A stretch of DNA of 9,872 bases. It comes from Nitrospirota bacterium. GTDB lineage: Bacteria; Nitrospirota; Thermodesulfovibrionia; Thermodesulfovibrionales; SM23-35. Below the pieces are notes generated by a model. It ran no database searches, had not been told where the DNA came from, and saw nothing but the letters and a program-made list of their open reading frames with translations. The DNA lies in contig JACRGU010000010.1 of NCBI GenBank assembly GCA_016212245.1, positions 1 through 9,872 on the forward strand. Reading direction: 5' to 3'. Shown piece after piece: positions 1 through 6,789 of the stretch. Every line of letters starts with the position of its first letter. The stretch's first letter is position 1. The position numbers and the translations under genes were made by a program.

Positions 1-96
1 GAATGCGAGGGCAACCCTTACAGGGGCTTCCTTACGAAGGGAATTGAGCTCATTGTTTATGTATCTGCTTGGTTTCTGAAGATATGATAGATTCAC
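1..96 (-). CDS. Radical SAM protein, B12-binding TIGR03960-like family (N-terminal fragment)
   Basis: Only the first 32 codons are present; the gene runs off the left edge. The reverse strand is open from a GTG codon at 96-94 and reads KPSRYINNELNS followed by PVRVALAF. This resembles the start of the B12-binding-domain radical SAM proteins (TIGR03960-like), which typically open with a KP-x-RY-x-x-x-E-x-N-S motif and then a V-x-x-ALAFPD-type strand entering the cobalamin-binding-like domain. Members are predicted cytoplasmic iron-sulfur enzymes of uncertain substrate. The GTG start is preceded, 11 bases away, by AGGTGG, a possible ribosome binding site; the frame stays open further upstream, so the start is not certain. 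The gene diverges from the GGDEF gene. The radical SAM cysteine cluster would lie outside the window, so the family rests on a short N-terminal match from memory. Confidence 0.6.
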   Translation of the reverse strand, partial: MNLSYLQKPSRYINNELNSLRKEAPVRVALAF

Positions 97-101
97 AACT
101 A

Positions 102-131
102 AGAATACCACCTGAAAAGTCCATTTGGCAA
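102..131 (-). promoter_or_regulatory. Possible promoter of the minus-strand radical SAM gene
   Basis: Read on the minus strand, TTGCCA (131-126, five of six to TTGACA) is followed after 18 bases by TATTCT (107-102, four of six to TATAAT). Transcription would begin close to the GTG start at 96, giving a leaderless or nearly leaderless message. Its -35 box overlaps the plus-strand -35 box. The match is modest. Confidence 0.3.
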
Positions 132-152
132 GGCAGAGAATCATGCTATAAT
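125..152 (+). promoter_or_regulatory. Sigma70-type promoter of the GGDEF-bamD-par operon
   Basis: TTGGCA at 125-130 (five of six to TTGACA) and a perfect TATAAT at 147-152 are separated by 16 bases, and a TG one base upstream of the -10 box makes it an extended -10. Transcription would start near 159, only about 15 bases before the ATG at 175. It is the best promoter match I see in the window and faces the long plus-strand gene run. Confidence 0.7.
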
Positions 153-174
153 ACGGCAGGGCAAAGAAGCTGCG

Positions 175-1542
175 ATGAAAATAGCAAGAAAAATTGATTT
201 TATAAGCCTCTCCATGATACTTATTTTTCTTTCTGTGCTCGCAATTTTATATGCCTCCATAGACGAGATGCATGGGAAGACAGTGATATTAAGGGTTTTT
301 TTAGCAATCGCAGCGTTCATGGCCCTTGTCCTGTTTTTGATAAGGATGTTTATCTTGAGGAAGATTATTATGCCGCTGGAGGACATTAACAGGATCAGCC
401 GTTCCATGACACAAGGCAATCTGGGAAACAGGATAAAGGTTAAAACAGGCGATGAACTTGAAGATCTTGCAGATAACTTCAATAAAATGGCGGGTTATCT
501 TGGTGATAAGATGAAAACACTTGAAACATGTGTCGGGAAGGAGCAGCAGGTTGTGCGTGAACTCGCAATACTGAGTGAGATGATGGGGTTCATCACATCA
601 GAGACCAAATTTGACACTATAATTGATACCTTTCTTGAAAGGACGAGAGGTCTCCTTAAGGCAGAGCACAGCGGGATTTTTATATTTGAGGGAGACGATA
701 AAGAGCTGAAGATGTTCAAAAACACATTTACTGAAGAGATATCATTAGACTGTGCGAGGGCAATGCTGAACGGCCCGTTAGGTAATGTGCTCAAGACATT
801 TATCCCGCTCAGGTGGAATACACCTGTGGATGGACTCCCTGCGGGCCATTTGGATATCAAGAATGTCATTACCCTTCCCCTTGCTTCTGCTGATAATAGG
901 CTTTCAGGCCTGTTGATTATTACAAACAGGGAAGGCGGTTTCAGTCAGGAAGATGAAGATGCACTCTTTAATTTTTCATTCCAGGCATTTCAAGCCCTTG
1001 CTGTGCACAACGAACTTGCCCGTCTTGCAATAACTGATGGCCTTACAGGCCTGTATAACCACAGGGTTTTTCAGGAGAAATTTAATGAGGAGCTTGAGAG
1101 GGTAGAGAGATATAAGAGAAACCTTTCTATCCTGATGCTTGATATAGACTACCTCAAATCCTTTAATGATACTTATGGTCATCAGGTGGGGGATGAAGTC
1201 TTGAAAGCATTAGCCCATGTTACAAAGAAAAATATCAGGAGCATTGATTTTGCCGCAAGATATGGCGGGGATGAGTTTGTTATAATTCTTCCTGAAGCAG
1301 CCCACGAACAGGCAGTGGATGTTGCTGAAAGGTTAAGGGTCAGTATACTTGAATGTCCCTTTACCCTTAAAAGTGGAGAGCAGGCAAGGATAACTGTAAG
1401 TATAGGGTGTGCCTGTTACCCGGATGATGCAACCGCAAAAGAGCTGTTGATAAAAAGGGCAGACCAGGCTCTTTATTTTGCAAAGGAGCATGGGAGAAAT
1501 ATGGTTTGCACTTATAGGGATATAAAGACAGATAAGACTTGA
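175..1542 (+). CDS. Membrane HAMP-GAF-GGDEF diguanylate cyclase
   Basis: Predicted inner-membrane diguanylate cyclase making cyclic di-GMP from two GTP. Two transmembrane helices (about residues 10-28 and 38-60) are joined by a very short loop, so there is no sizeable periplasmic sensor. A HAMP linker follows (about 60-113, PLEDINRISRSM then GDELEDLADNFN), then a GAF-like domain (about 130-280) and a GGDEF domain (about 284-450). The catalytic loop is intact (GGDEF, 364-368), as are the metal and substrate region DIDYLKSFND (323-332) and DGLTGLYN near the domain start. RSID at 355-358, five residues before GGDEF, fits the RxxD inhibitory site, so product inhibition is expected. The signal is presumably a small molecule or partner sensed by the GAF domain. 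The ribosome binding site is weak (AAAGAAG). It is the first gene of the operon, 31 bp ahead of bamD. All key residues are present, so an active enzyme is likely. Confidence 0.93.
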   Translation: MKIARKIDFISLSMILIFLSVLAILYASIDEMHGKTVILRVFLAIAAFMALVLFLIRMFILRKIIMPLEDINRISRSMTQGNLGNRIKVKTGDELEDLADNFNKMAGYLGDKMKTLETCVGKEQQVVRELAILSEMMGFITSETKFDTIIDTFLERTRGLLKAEHSGIFIFEGDDKELKMFKNTFTEEISLDCARAMLNGPLGNVLKTFIPLRWNTPVDGLPAGHLDIKNVITLPLASADNRLSGLLIITNREGGFSQEDEDALFNFSFQAFQALAVHNELARLAITDGLTGLYNHRVFQEKFNEELERVERYKRNLSILMLDIDYLKSFNDTYGHQVGDEVLKALAHVTKKNIRSIDFAARYGGDEFVIILPEAAHEQAVDVAERLRVSILECPFTLKSGEQARITVSIGCACYPDDATAKELLIKRADQALYFAKEHGRNMVCTYRDIKTDKT

Positions 1543-1573
1543 CTGATAATATTATGAAAGGCTTTAATAACAC

Positions 1574-2311
1574 ATGCAAATTTTTCTTCTTCTTTTCCCA
1601 ATAATCTTTCTTATCTCGTGTTCAGGAAAACCAGCGGTCAAGCCTGTGGAAACATTTGACCCTGAAAAGGCCTTTGCAAATGCTAATGAACAGATAGATA
1701 AAAAAGAGTATGAGGAGGCAAGGGCAACCCTCCTTGAGATTAAAAACAGGGACATGTCTAAGAAAATCGCACCCCTTGCCCAGCTCAGGATTGCAGATTC
1801 TTATGTTAAAGAGGGTGAACCAGAACTTGCAGTGGCTGAATATCAAAGGTTTCTTGAGATATATCCTGACCACAGGTATGCATCCTATGCCCAGTATCAG
1901 ATTGCCATGACCTACTTTAACCAGATAGAGAGTGCTGATAGAGGATACAGTGGCGCAGCCAGAGCCCTTGAAGAGTTCGAGAAGCTCAAAAAGATGTTTC
2001 CAAGAAACCCTTACAGAGATGTTATTGATATCAGGATAGAGAAATGCAGAAATACGATAGCAGACTACGAATTCCTTGTCGGAGAGTTCTATTATAAAAA
2101 AGGTTCTTATAATGCAGCCCTTGGCAGGTTTGAAGAATTGATGAAAAAAACCCCTGATTACAAGAAAGAGGCCGATGTCCTTTATAGAATAGGGATGTGT
2201 TATAAAAACCTCGGCCAGAAAGATAAGGCTGAAGAGTATTTAAACCGCCTCATAGCAAAATACCCCAACAACCTGTTGTCTGCTAATGCAAAAAAAGAGC
2301 TTGGCAAGTGA
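1574..2311 (+). CDS. bamD: Outer membrane assembly lipoprotein BamD
   Basis: BamD (YfiO/ComL) is a periplasm-facing lipoprotein of the BAM complex, which inserts beta-barrel proteins into the outer membrane. The 245-residue length matches the family. The N-terminus is a short hydrophobic signal with lipobox LISC (13-16); Cys16 would be lipidated, and Ser at +2 fits outer-membrane sorting. The signal lacks the usual N-terminal lysine or arginine, but an in-frame TAA at 1568-1570 rules out an upstream start. The body is a series of TPR-like helical repeats with BamD-typical segments: FLEIYPDHRYASYAQYQIAM, a DRGYSGAARALEEFEKL stretch corresponding to the family's DRDQS region, and VGEFYYKKGSYNAALGRFEEL. 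The ribosome binding site is weak (AAAGG, 12 bases upstream), suggesting translation dependent on the gene before it. It overlaps the siroheme gene by 26 bp. Confidence 0.9.
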   Translation: MQIFLLLFPIIFLISCSGKPAVKPVETFDPEKAFANANEQIDKKEYEEARATLLEIKNRDMSKKIAPLAQLRIADSYVKEGEPELAVAEYQRFLEIYPDHRYASYAQYQIAMTYFNQIESADRGYSGAARALEEFEKLKKMFPRNPYRDVIDIRIEKCRNTIADYEFLVGEFYYKKGSYNAALGRFEELMKKTPDYKKEADVLYRIGMCYKNLGQKDKAEEYLNRLIAKYPNNLLSANAKKELGK

Positions 2312-2954
2312 AGTTTATTATCCTGCATTCCTGAACCTTAAAGGCAAACGGGCTGTTGTTATTGGTGGTGGTAAGGTTGCAGAAAGAAAGATCCTCGCAC
2401 TACTGAGGGCTGGTGCAGATGTAACAGTCATAAGTCCCAAACTTACAAAAAGGCTCGAGAAAGAAAAGGCAGAAGGCAGGATAAGACATATTCCACGAGA
2501 ATATAGAAGAGGCGACCTTAAAGGCGCATTTCTTGTAATTGCAGCTACATCTTATCCTGAGATAAATACAAAGGTTGTTAGAGAAGCAGGGGTGATTTGT
2601 GAATCGCTCCTGCTGAATGTTGTTGATATGCCGTCACAGTGTAACTTCATCGTACCTTCCATTGTGAGGCGAGGTCCCTTAACAATAGCCATCTCAACAT
2701 CAGGCACAAGCCCTGCAATGGCAAGGGCAATTAGAAGAGACCTCGAAAAACTCTATGGGCCAGAATTTGCTAACTACCTGAAATTACTGGGGAAGATTCG
2801 CAAAAAGGCGATAAAAGAGGTCCCTGATAAAAAGAAAAGGGCGGAGTTTTTTAAAAGCCTTGCATCAGAGGAGATGATGGAGATACTAAGGAACCATGGG
2901 TTCAAAGAGACAAGCAGGGCTGCAGAGGATTTATATAGAGGCATCCAAATTTAG
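2286..2954 (+). CDS. Siroheme synthase, precorrin-2 dehydrogenase/ferrochelatase (Met8/CysG-N type)
   Basis: Predicted cytoplasmic bifunctional enzyme that oxidises precorrin-2 with NAD+ to sirohydrochlorin and may insert Fe2+ to give siroheme, the cofactor of sulfite and nitrite reductases. The 222 residues match the stand-alone form, without the CysG methyltransferase half. Seen: the Rossmann segment AVVIGGGKVAERK (about 23-35), AATSYPEIN (86-94) on the NAD side, and the family block NVVDMPSQCNFIVPSIVRRG (111-130) followed by ISTSGTSPAMARAIRR. Asp114 in NVVD corresponds to the conserved catalytic aspartate. The C-terminal helical part is present. The ATG at 2286 has no clear ribosome binding site and lies 26 bp inside bamD; a TTG at 2301 (residue 6) is an alternative with AAGAG just upstream. 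Translation is probably coupled to bamD. The substrate step is firm; ferrochelation is inferred. Confidence 0.88.
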   Translation: MQKKSLASEVYYPAFLNLKGKRAVVIGGGKVAERKILALLRAGADVTVISPKLTKRLEKEKAEGRIRHIPREYRRGDLKGAFLVIAATSYPEINTKVVREAGVICESLLLNVVDMPSQCNFIVPSIVRRGPLTIAISTSGTSPAMARAIRRDLEKLYGPEFANYLKLLGKIRKKAIKEVPDKKKRAEFFKSLASEEMMEILRNHGFKETSRAAEDLYRGIQI

Positions 2955-2992
2955 ATTTCCCTTTTTGGTTGGTTTATGCTAAAAAAATATAG

Positions 2993-3772
2993 ATGAGCAG
3001 GATAATCGCAATCGTTAACCAGAAAGGTGGGGTTGGGAAGACAACCACGGCTATTAACCTTGCAGCCTCCTTAGCCCTCGCAGAAGAAGAGATACTTCTC
3101 ATTGACACAGACCCCCAGGGAAACTCTACTTCAGGCCTCGGCATCTCGAGAGACAATCTTGATAAAAGCCTCTATGATGTTTATGCAGGAAGATGTGAGA
3201 TCCCTGATACCTTAAAAGCGACCGTCCTCGGTCATCTCAGCATTGCTCCTTCAACCATAGACCTTTTAGGTGTTGAAGTGGAACTTGTTGACAGGGACGG
3301 CCGCGAAAGAGTCCTTTCCAATGCAATAGAGGCTATAAGGAAAAGCTATCGTTATATATTTATTGATTGCCCTCCTTCCCTCGGACTGCTCACATTAAAC
3401 GCCCTTGTTGCTGCTGATTCTGTGATAGTCCCTGTACAGTGCGAATATTATGCGCTTGAAAGCCTCGGGCTTTTAACAAAGACCATTCGTCTTGTAAGAG
3501 GTTCCTTTAACCCTACTCTCGACGTCGAAGGAATAGTTCTTACTATGTTTGACTCGAGAACTAACCTGTCACATGAGGTAGCAACAGAGGTCAGAAGATA
3601 TTTTGGTGATAAGGTTTACGCTACTGTAATCCCAAGAAATGTTACACTCGGAGAGGCACCAAGCTATGGTAAACCGGCATTATTATACGATGTCCATTCA
3701 AAAGGGGCACAGAGTTATCTATCTTTGGCAAAGGAGATATTAAATGAAAATGGCATTAGGCAAAGGGCTTGA
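2993..3772 (+). CDS. parA: Chromosome-partitioning ATPase ParA (Soj family)
   Basis: ParA-type ATPase that binds DNA nonspecifically in its ATP dimer form and is released when ParB stimulates hydrolysis, moving the origin region apart. The 259 residues and the very short N-terminus fit the chromosomal Soj form, without the HTH extension of plasmid P1/F-type ParA. Motifs seen: the deviant Walker A KGGVGKTT (11-18, signature Lys11 and catalytic Lys16), the A' motif DTDPQGNST (38-46), Walker B FIDCPPS (123-129), and PVQCEYYALESL and TMFDSRT further on. It begins 38 bp after the siroheme gene with no terminator between them and no strong ribosome binding site (A-rich leader). Its 3' end overlaps parB by 29 bp. 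The parA-parB pair is complete and intact. Confidence 0.95.
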   Translation: MSRIIAIVNQKGGVGKTTTAINLAASLALAEEEILLIDTDPQGNSTSGLGISRDNLDKSLYDVYAGRCEIPDTLKATVLGHLSIAPSTIDLLGVEVELVDRDGRERVLSNAIEAIRKSYRYIFIDCPPSLGLLTLNALVAADSVIVPVQCEYYALESLGLLTKTIRLVRGSFNPTLDVEGIVLTMFDSRTNLSHEVATEVRRYFGDKVYATVIPRNVTLGEAPSYGKPALLYDVHSKGAQSYLSLAKEILNENGIRQRA

Positions 3773-4580
3773 GGCTTTAATCCCTGAAAAGGGGGAGGAG
3801 ATTCTCTATCTGGATATTGACCGTATCTTTCCAGGAGAACAACAGCCGAGAAAGGTATTCAAAGATGCCACGCTCAAAGAACTCTCGGCATCCATAAAAG
3901 AAAGGGGAGTTATACAGCCTATCATTGTCTCACGTGTTGGAGACGGTACCTTCAGACTTGTCACTGGCGAACGCAGGTGGAGGGCAGCTAACCTCGCAGG
4001 CCTTAAAAAAATCCCTGCCCTGATAAAGGATGTTGCTTCCAGAGATTCCTTTGAAATAGCCCTGATAGAGAACATCCAGAGGGAAGACCTGAATCCCATC
4101 GAGACTGCTGAGGCCTTCAACAGGTTGATAAATGAGTTTAATCTGACTCAGGAAGAGCTCTCTGATAGAGTCGGAAAGGATAGGGCAACAGTCGCAAATT
4201 ACCTCAGGCTTCTAAAATTGCCGGAAGAGGTAAAAGCCCTTATTAATAATGGTTCTTTGAGTATAGGGCATGCAAAGGCGATACTTACAATAGATGGAAG
4301 GGCTAACCAGATAGAGGCTGCAAAGAAGATTATCAAAAAAGGTCTGAGTGTTAGAGAGGCAGAGGCTTTAAGTAAAAGATTGTCATCGCCTCCTGCTTTA
4401 CGCCCCACACCTTATGCCTCAAAAGACCCACAGATAACATCCCTTGAAGAAAAGCTGATAAGGAATCTCGGCACAAAGGTCAGAATATTGCACAAGGGTA
4501 AAAAGGGGAAGATAGAGATTGAATATTATTCCCTCGAAGAGCTCGATAGGCTTTTAGAGATTTTGATGGGGAACTTATGA
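3744..4580 (+). CDS. parB: Chromosome-partitioning protein ParB (Spo0J family)
   Basis: ParB is a CTP-dependent DNA clamp that loads at parS sites, spreads along DNA and stimulates ParA. The 278 residues are typical. Seen in order: the N-terminal LGKGLEALIP motif (about 5-14) that in the family contacts ParA; PGEQQPRKVF (30-39); the CTP-binding box TGERRWRAA (74-82); ENIQREDLNPIE (109-120); a helix-turn-helix region (about 134-157, LTQEELSDRVGKDRATVANY) for parS recognition; then a linker and the C-terminal dimerisation region (about 232-275). AAGGAG at 3731-3736 sits 7 bases from the ATG at 3744, which favours this start over the ATG at 3750 (13 bases). It overlaps parA by 29 bp, and its stop overlaps the next gene's ATG (ATGA). 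No convincing parS site was found nearby. Confidence 0.95.
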   Translation: MKMALGKGLEALIPEKGEEILYLDIDRIFPGEQQPRKVFKDATLKELSASIKERGVIQPIIVSRVGDGTFRLVTGERRWRAANLAGLKKIPALIKDVASRDSFEIALIENIQREDLNPIETAEAFNRLINEFNLTQEELSDRVGKDRATVANYLRLLKLPEEVKALINNGSLSIGHAKAILTIDGRANQIEAAKKIIKKGLSVREAEALSKRLSSPPALRPTPYASKDPQITSLEEKLIRNLGTKVRILHKGKKGKIEIEYYSLEELDRLLEILMGNL

Positions 4581-6265
4581 CCTCAGCAGAAATAAAAGAT
4601 AGAAGACATTTCGTAAGGTACACTTGCGAATCAGTAGCTGATATCCTTTTTGAGGGAAAACCTTCTGAGATCAAAATAATAGATTTTTCCCCTGCCGGTG
4701 TTGGAATCATTATTCAGGATTTGCCTCAATCTCCTACCTGTGACACTCTCAATATAAAGATTCAGGACCCTGCTATTGAAATCATAGGTGATGTCCGCTG
4801 GTCACATAAGCTTGTATCAGGTGTCAGAATCGGTGTTGAAAATACAGGTCCTATCAAAGGCCATTTAAAAAACTATAAACTTGCAGATATTATTTTTGGC
4901 CTTTATCGAATGGGGAAGACTGGTATTCTGCATGTAAAACAGGATCCTGTTTTAAAGAAGATTTATATAAAAAATGGCGACTTAATATTTTCTGCCTCAA
5001 ATCAGGAAGACGACCGACTCGGCAGACTTCTTTTAAGGTCAGGCAAGATTTCCCCTGCCCAGTATTATCAATCCATTGAATTGTCGAAAAAGACAGGTAA
5101 AAAGCATGGGACAATCCTTGTTGAACTTGGATATATCACTCCAGAAGAACTTGTATGGGCTGTGAAGCATCAGGTTGAGGAGATAATTTTGAGTTTATTC
5201 GGCTGGGAAGATGGTGGATTTAATTTTATCAAAGGCCCTCTCCCAACAGATGAGGTCATAACACTGAAACTCAGCGCTGCAAATCTTATATATCGTGGAA
5301 TCAAAAGGATAGGCAAGCTGGCTCACATAAAGGACAGACATCTGCCTGTGGATGCTATCCTGTATTTTTCACCGGACCCTCTGAATCTTTTCCAGGACAT
5401 AATCCTGGATGAGGCTGACAGAAAAATCCTTTCTTTCATAGATGGCAAAAGGAAGATAAAAGAAATCCTTTCTATCTCGCCGTTAGATAATCTTCAGACA
5501 TTAAGGACTCTGTATGCACTTATCAGTACCAGGATTATTGAGACAATAGAAAGAGGAATAGAAGGGTATTCTATCAATATTAACGATGTGATAGATAAAC
5601 CCCAGGAGTTAGACCCCACTATTATAGCGAGCATTGAAGATACCTATAGTAATTACCAGTCCCTCGGATATTACGGGATACTCGGACTCGATAAGTGGGC
5701 AACAGATAATGAGATTAAAAAGGCATATTACAAAATGGCAAAGAAATTCCACCCTGACAGACATTTTTATCTTCCATCAGATTTGCTCAGTAAAAAATTG
5801 AATGCTATCTTCACTTACATAAACGAGGCCTATCACACCCTGTTAGACCCCAAAAAGCGAAAAGAATATGACCAGACATCATTAATCAGGCTTGTAAAGA
5901 TAAAAGACAGCAATACAGAGATAGCAAGGTCAAGATTTGAAGAAGGAAAAAAAATATTTAAAAGAAAGAACTATGCTGATGCAGCCAAATTTTTCGGACA
6001 GGCTGTCTATCTCGATAGCTCTATACCAGACTACCACTATTATCATGGACTAGCCCTGAGCAAGACAGACAGATTCAAGGAAGCAGAAAGTGCCCTTTAC
6101 GGGGCTATAAAACTTGACCCGTTTAATGCTGATTATATAGCAGAACTTGGATATATATATTTACAACTCGGATTTAAAAAGAGGGCAAAGACAATCTTTG
6201 AAAAGGCAATAAAATTTGACCCATCTAATGAAAGGGCGATAGAGGGACTACGAAGGGTCTTATGA
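4577..6265 (+). CDS. PilZ-DUF4388-J-domain-TPR protein
   Basis: A 562-residue soluble multidomain protein, probably a cyclic di-GMP effector or scaffold. The N-terminal PilZ domain (about 8-90) has both binding motifs: R10-xxx-R14 and D36-F-S-P-A-G41 (DxSxxG). A DUF4388/PATAN-like region follows (about 94-245, GHLKNYKLADIIFGLYRMG, then YIKNGDLIFSAS). Residues about 258-325 look like a helical or winged-helix linker. A J domain (about 364-432) keeps the HPD triad (392-394) that stimulates Hsp70/DnaK. TPR repeats (about 449-562) end the protein. No signal peptide or membrane helix is evident. It starts by a 4-bp ATGA overlap with parB, so translation is coupled, with GGGGA just upstream. The domain calls are good; the cellular role is unknown. 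It could link c-di-GMP to chaperone recruitment or to a multiprotein assembly, which is inference. Confidence 0.85.
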   Translation: MTSAEIKDRRHFVRYTCESVADILFEGKPSEIKIIDFSPAGVGIIIQDLPQSPTCDTLNIKIQDPAIEIIGDVRWSHKLVSGVRIGVENTGPIKGHLKNYKLADIIFGLYRMGKTGILHVKQDPVLKKIYIKNGDLIFSASNQEDDRLGRLLLRSGKISPAQYYQSIELSKKTGKKHGTILVELGYITPEELVWAVKHQVEEIILSLFGWEDGGFNFIKGPLPTDEVITLKLSAANLIYRGIKRIGKLAHIKDRHLPVDAILYFSPDPLNLFQDIILDEADRKILSFIDGKRKIKEILSISPLDNLQTLRTLYALISTRIIETIERGIEGYSININDVIDKPQELDPTIIASIEDTYSNYQSLGYYGILGLDKWATDNEIKKAYYKMAKKFHPDRHFYLPSDLLSKKLNAIFTYINEAYHTLLDPKKRKEYDQTSLIRLVKIKDSNTEIARSRFEEGKKIFKRKNYADAAKFFGQAVYLDSSIPDYHYYHGLALSKTDRFKEAESALYGAIKLDPFNADYIAELGYIYLQLGFKKRAKTIFEKAIKFDPSNERAIEGLRRVL

Positions 6266-6398
6266 GTCCTGCAAGGGTCTTTGCAATAACCTGCCAGTTG
6301 TCAATGTCATTCTGAAAGGTTGTTCCCCTTCTTTTTGTTGGGTCTCCATCACCCCCAATCACTAAAGGCTTCAATATCGAAAATCTTGACTTTATATT
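6225..6398 (-). other. Possible gene remnant or small ORF on the minus strand
   Basis: A minus-strand frame is open from 6398 to a TAG at 6227-6225 and overlaps the last 41 bases of the PilZ gene. The part between roughly 6371 and 6249 has protein-like composition (KPLVIGGDGDPTKRR, then TFQNDIDNWQVIAKTLAGL). Possible starts are TTG at 6374 or GTG at 6362; neither has a convincing ribosome binding site. I do not recognise the family. It could be a decayed 3' end of a gene or a chance open frame inside a 3' untranslated region. Confidence 0.22.
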
Positions 6399-6448
6399 CT
6401 AATATATGTCATTCTATTGATGAAGTTTCAGAAGTTTTTGTTACTGAT
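6266..6448 (+). other. Non-coding stretch between the operon's last gene and its terminator
   Basis: I see no supported plus-strand gene here. The stretch holds most of the weak minus-strand open frame described separately and two copies of GTCATTCT (6306-6313 and 6408-6415); a third copy is at 6489-6496. It would be the 3' untranslated region of the long operon. A possible -10 box TATATT (6393-6398) with a poor TTCAAT -35 box 17 bases upstream could alternatively start the cold-shock transcript. Confidence 0.4.
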
Positions 6449-6483
6449 AAGGCCACAAAGACTTTTAGCTTTGTGGCTTTTTT
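6449..6483 (+). terminator. Rho-independent terminator
   Basis: A perfect 9-bp stem, GCCACAAAG (6452-6460) with CTTTGTGGC (6469-6477), extended by a G-U and two A-U pairs, encloses an 8-base loop and is followed by six T (6478-6483). It would end the operon that starts upstream of 175. It lies about 49 bp before the cold-shock start codon, so it might instead act in that gene's leader. Confidence 0.85.
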
Positions 6484-6515
6484 ATTGGGTCATTCTGAGA
6501 TTTTAGTTTAGCAAG

Positions 6516-6526
6516 TAAGGAGGTGA
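6516..6526 (+). promoter_or_regulatory. Very strong Shine-Dalgarno of the cold-shock gene
   Basis: TAAGGAGGTGA matches the complement of the 16S rRNA 3' end over 11 bases. GGAGG ends 8 bases before the ATG at 6532, which sets that codon as the start rather than the in-frame GTG at 6523, which lies inside the site. It implies very high translation. Confidence 0.85.
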
Positions 6527-6531
6527 AAGAG

Positions 6532-6732
6532 ATGGCTAAAGGAACAGTAAAGTGGTTCAACGAGTCTAAGGGTTTTGGCTTTATCACAAGAGAAGATGGC
6601 GATGACGTTTTTGTCCACTATTCTTCCGTTCAGGGCAACGGATTTAAATCCCTTGCCGAAGGTGATGCAGTCAGCTTTGATGCTGAAAAGGGCCCAAAAG
6701 GTCTTAAGGCAATCAATGTGGTTAAACTTTAA
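6532..6732 (+). CDS. Cold-shock protein, CspA family
   Basis: A 66-residue single-domain OB-fold protein that binds single-stranded RNA and DNA and acts as an RNA chaperone in the cytoplasm. It begins MAKGTVKWFNESKGFGFIT, with RNP1 KGFGFI (13-18) and RNP2 VFVHY (26-30; most homologues have VFVHF), and ends at the family's normal length. The ATG follows an unusually strong ribosome binding site. The intrinsic terminator lies only 49 bp before the start codon and a second hairpin lies 11 bp after the stop, so the gene looks like its own transcription unit. I find no convincing promoter in the short space after the upstream terminator. Whether it is cold-induced or constitutive cannot be told from the sequence. 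Confidence 0.96.
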   Translation: MAKGTVKWFNESKGFGFITREDGDDVFVHYSSVQGNGFKSLAEGDAVSFDAEKGPKGLKAINVVKL

Positions 6733-6742
6733 TTGACTGAAA

Positions 6743-6779
6743 AGTTCCCTCCTGTATATCAGGGGGGAACTGTATTTTG
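6743..6779 (+). terminator. Hairpin terminator after the cold-shock gene
   Basis: AGTTCCCTCCTG (6743-6754) pairs with CAGGGGGGAACT (6760-6771), 12 bp with one G-U pair and a 5-base loop. The following tract, GTATTTTG, is only modestly T-rich, so some read-through into the next gene is possible. On the opposite strand the stem is followed by TTTTC, so weak termination from the other direction is also possible. Confidence 0.65.
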
Positions 6780-6789
6780 AAAGGAAAAA

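Noticed and set aside
1..87. Plus-strand open frames at the left edge that could be the 3' end of an upstream gene
   Set aside because: Neither frame resembles a known C-terminus, while the minus strand over the same bases gives a recognisable radical SAM N-terminus.
826..834. TGTGGATGG, similar to a DnaA box, with another TGTGGATGC near 5347
   Set aside because: Two mismatches each, isolated and inside coding genes; no cluster or AT-rich unwinding region, so no origin is called despite parAB and mnmG nearby.
3926..3941. parS-like sequence TGTCTCACGTGTTGGA inside parB
   Set aside because: Only 11 of 16 positions match the TGTTTCACGTGAAACA consensus; the left half is good but the right half is not, and it lies in constrained coding sequence.
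6320..6511. Plus-strand 63-residue open frame between the PilZ gene and csp
   Set aside because: It runs straight through the intrinsic terminator, lacks a ribosome binding site and has no protein-like features.
6523..6531. GTG start adding three residues to the cold-shock protein
   Set aside because: The GTG lies within the Shine-Dalgarno; the family begins at MAKGTVKWF from 6532.
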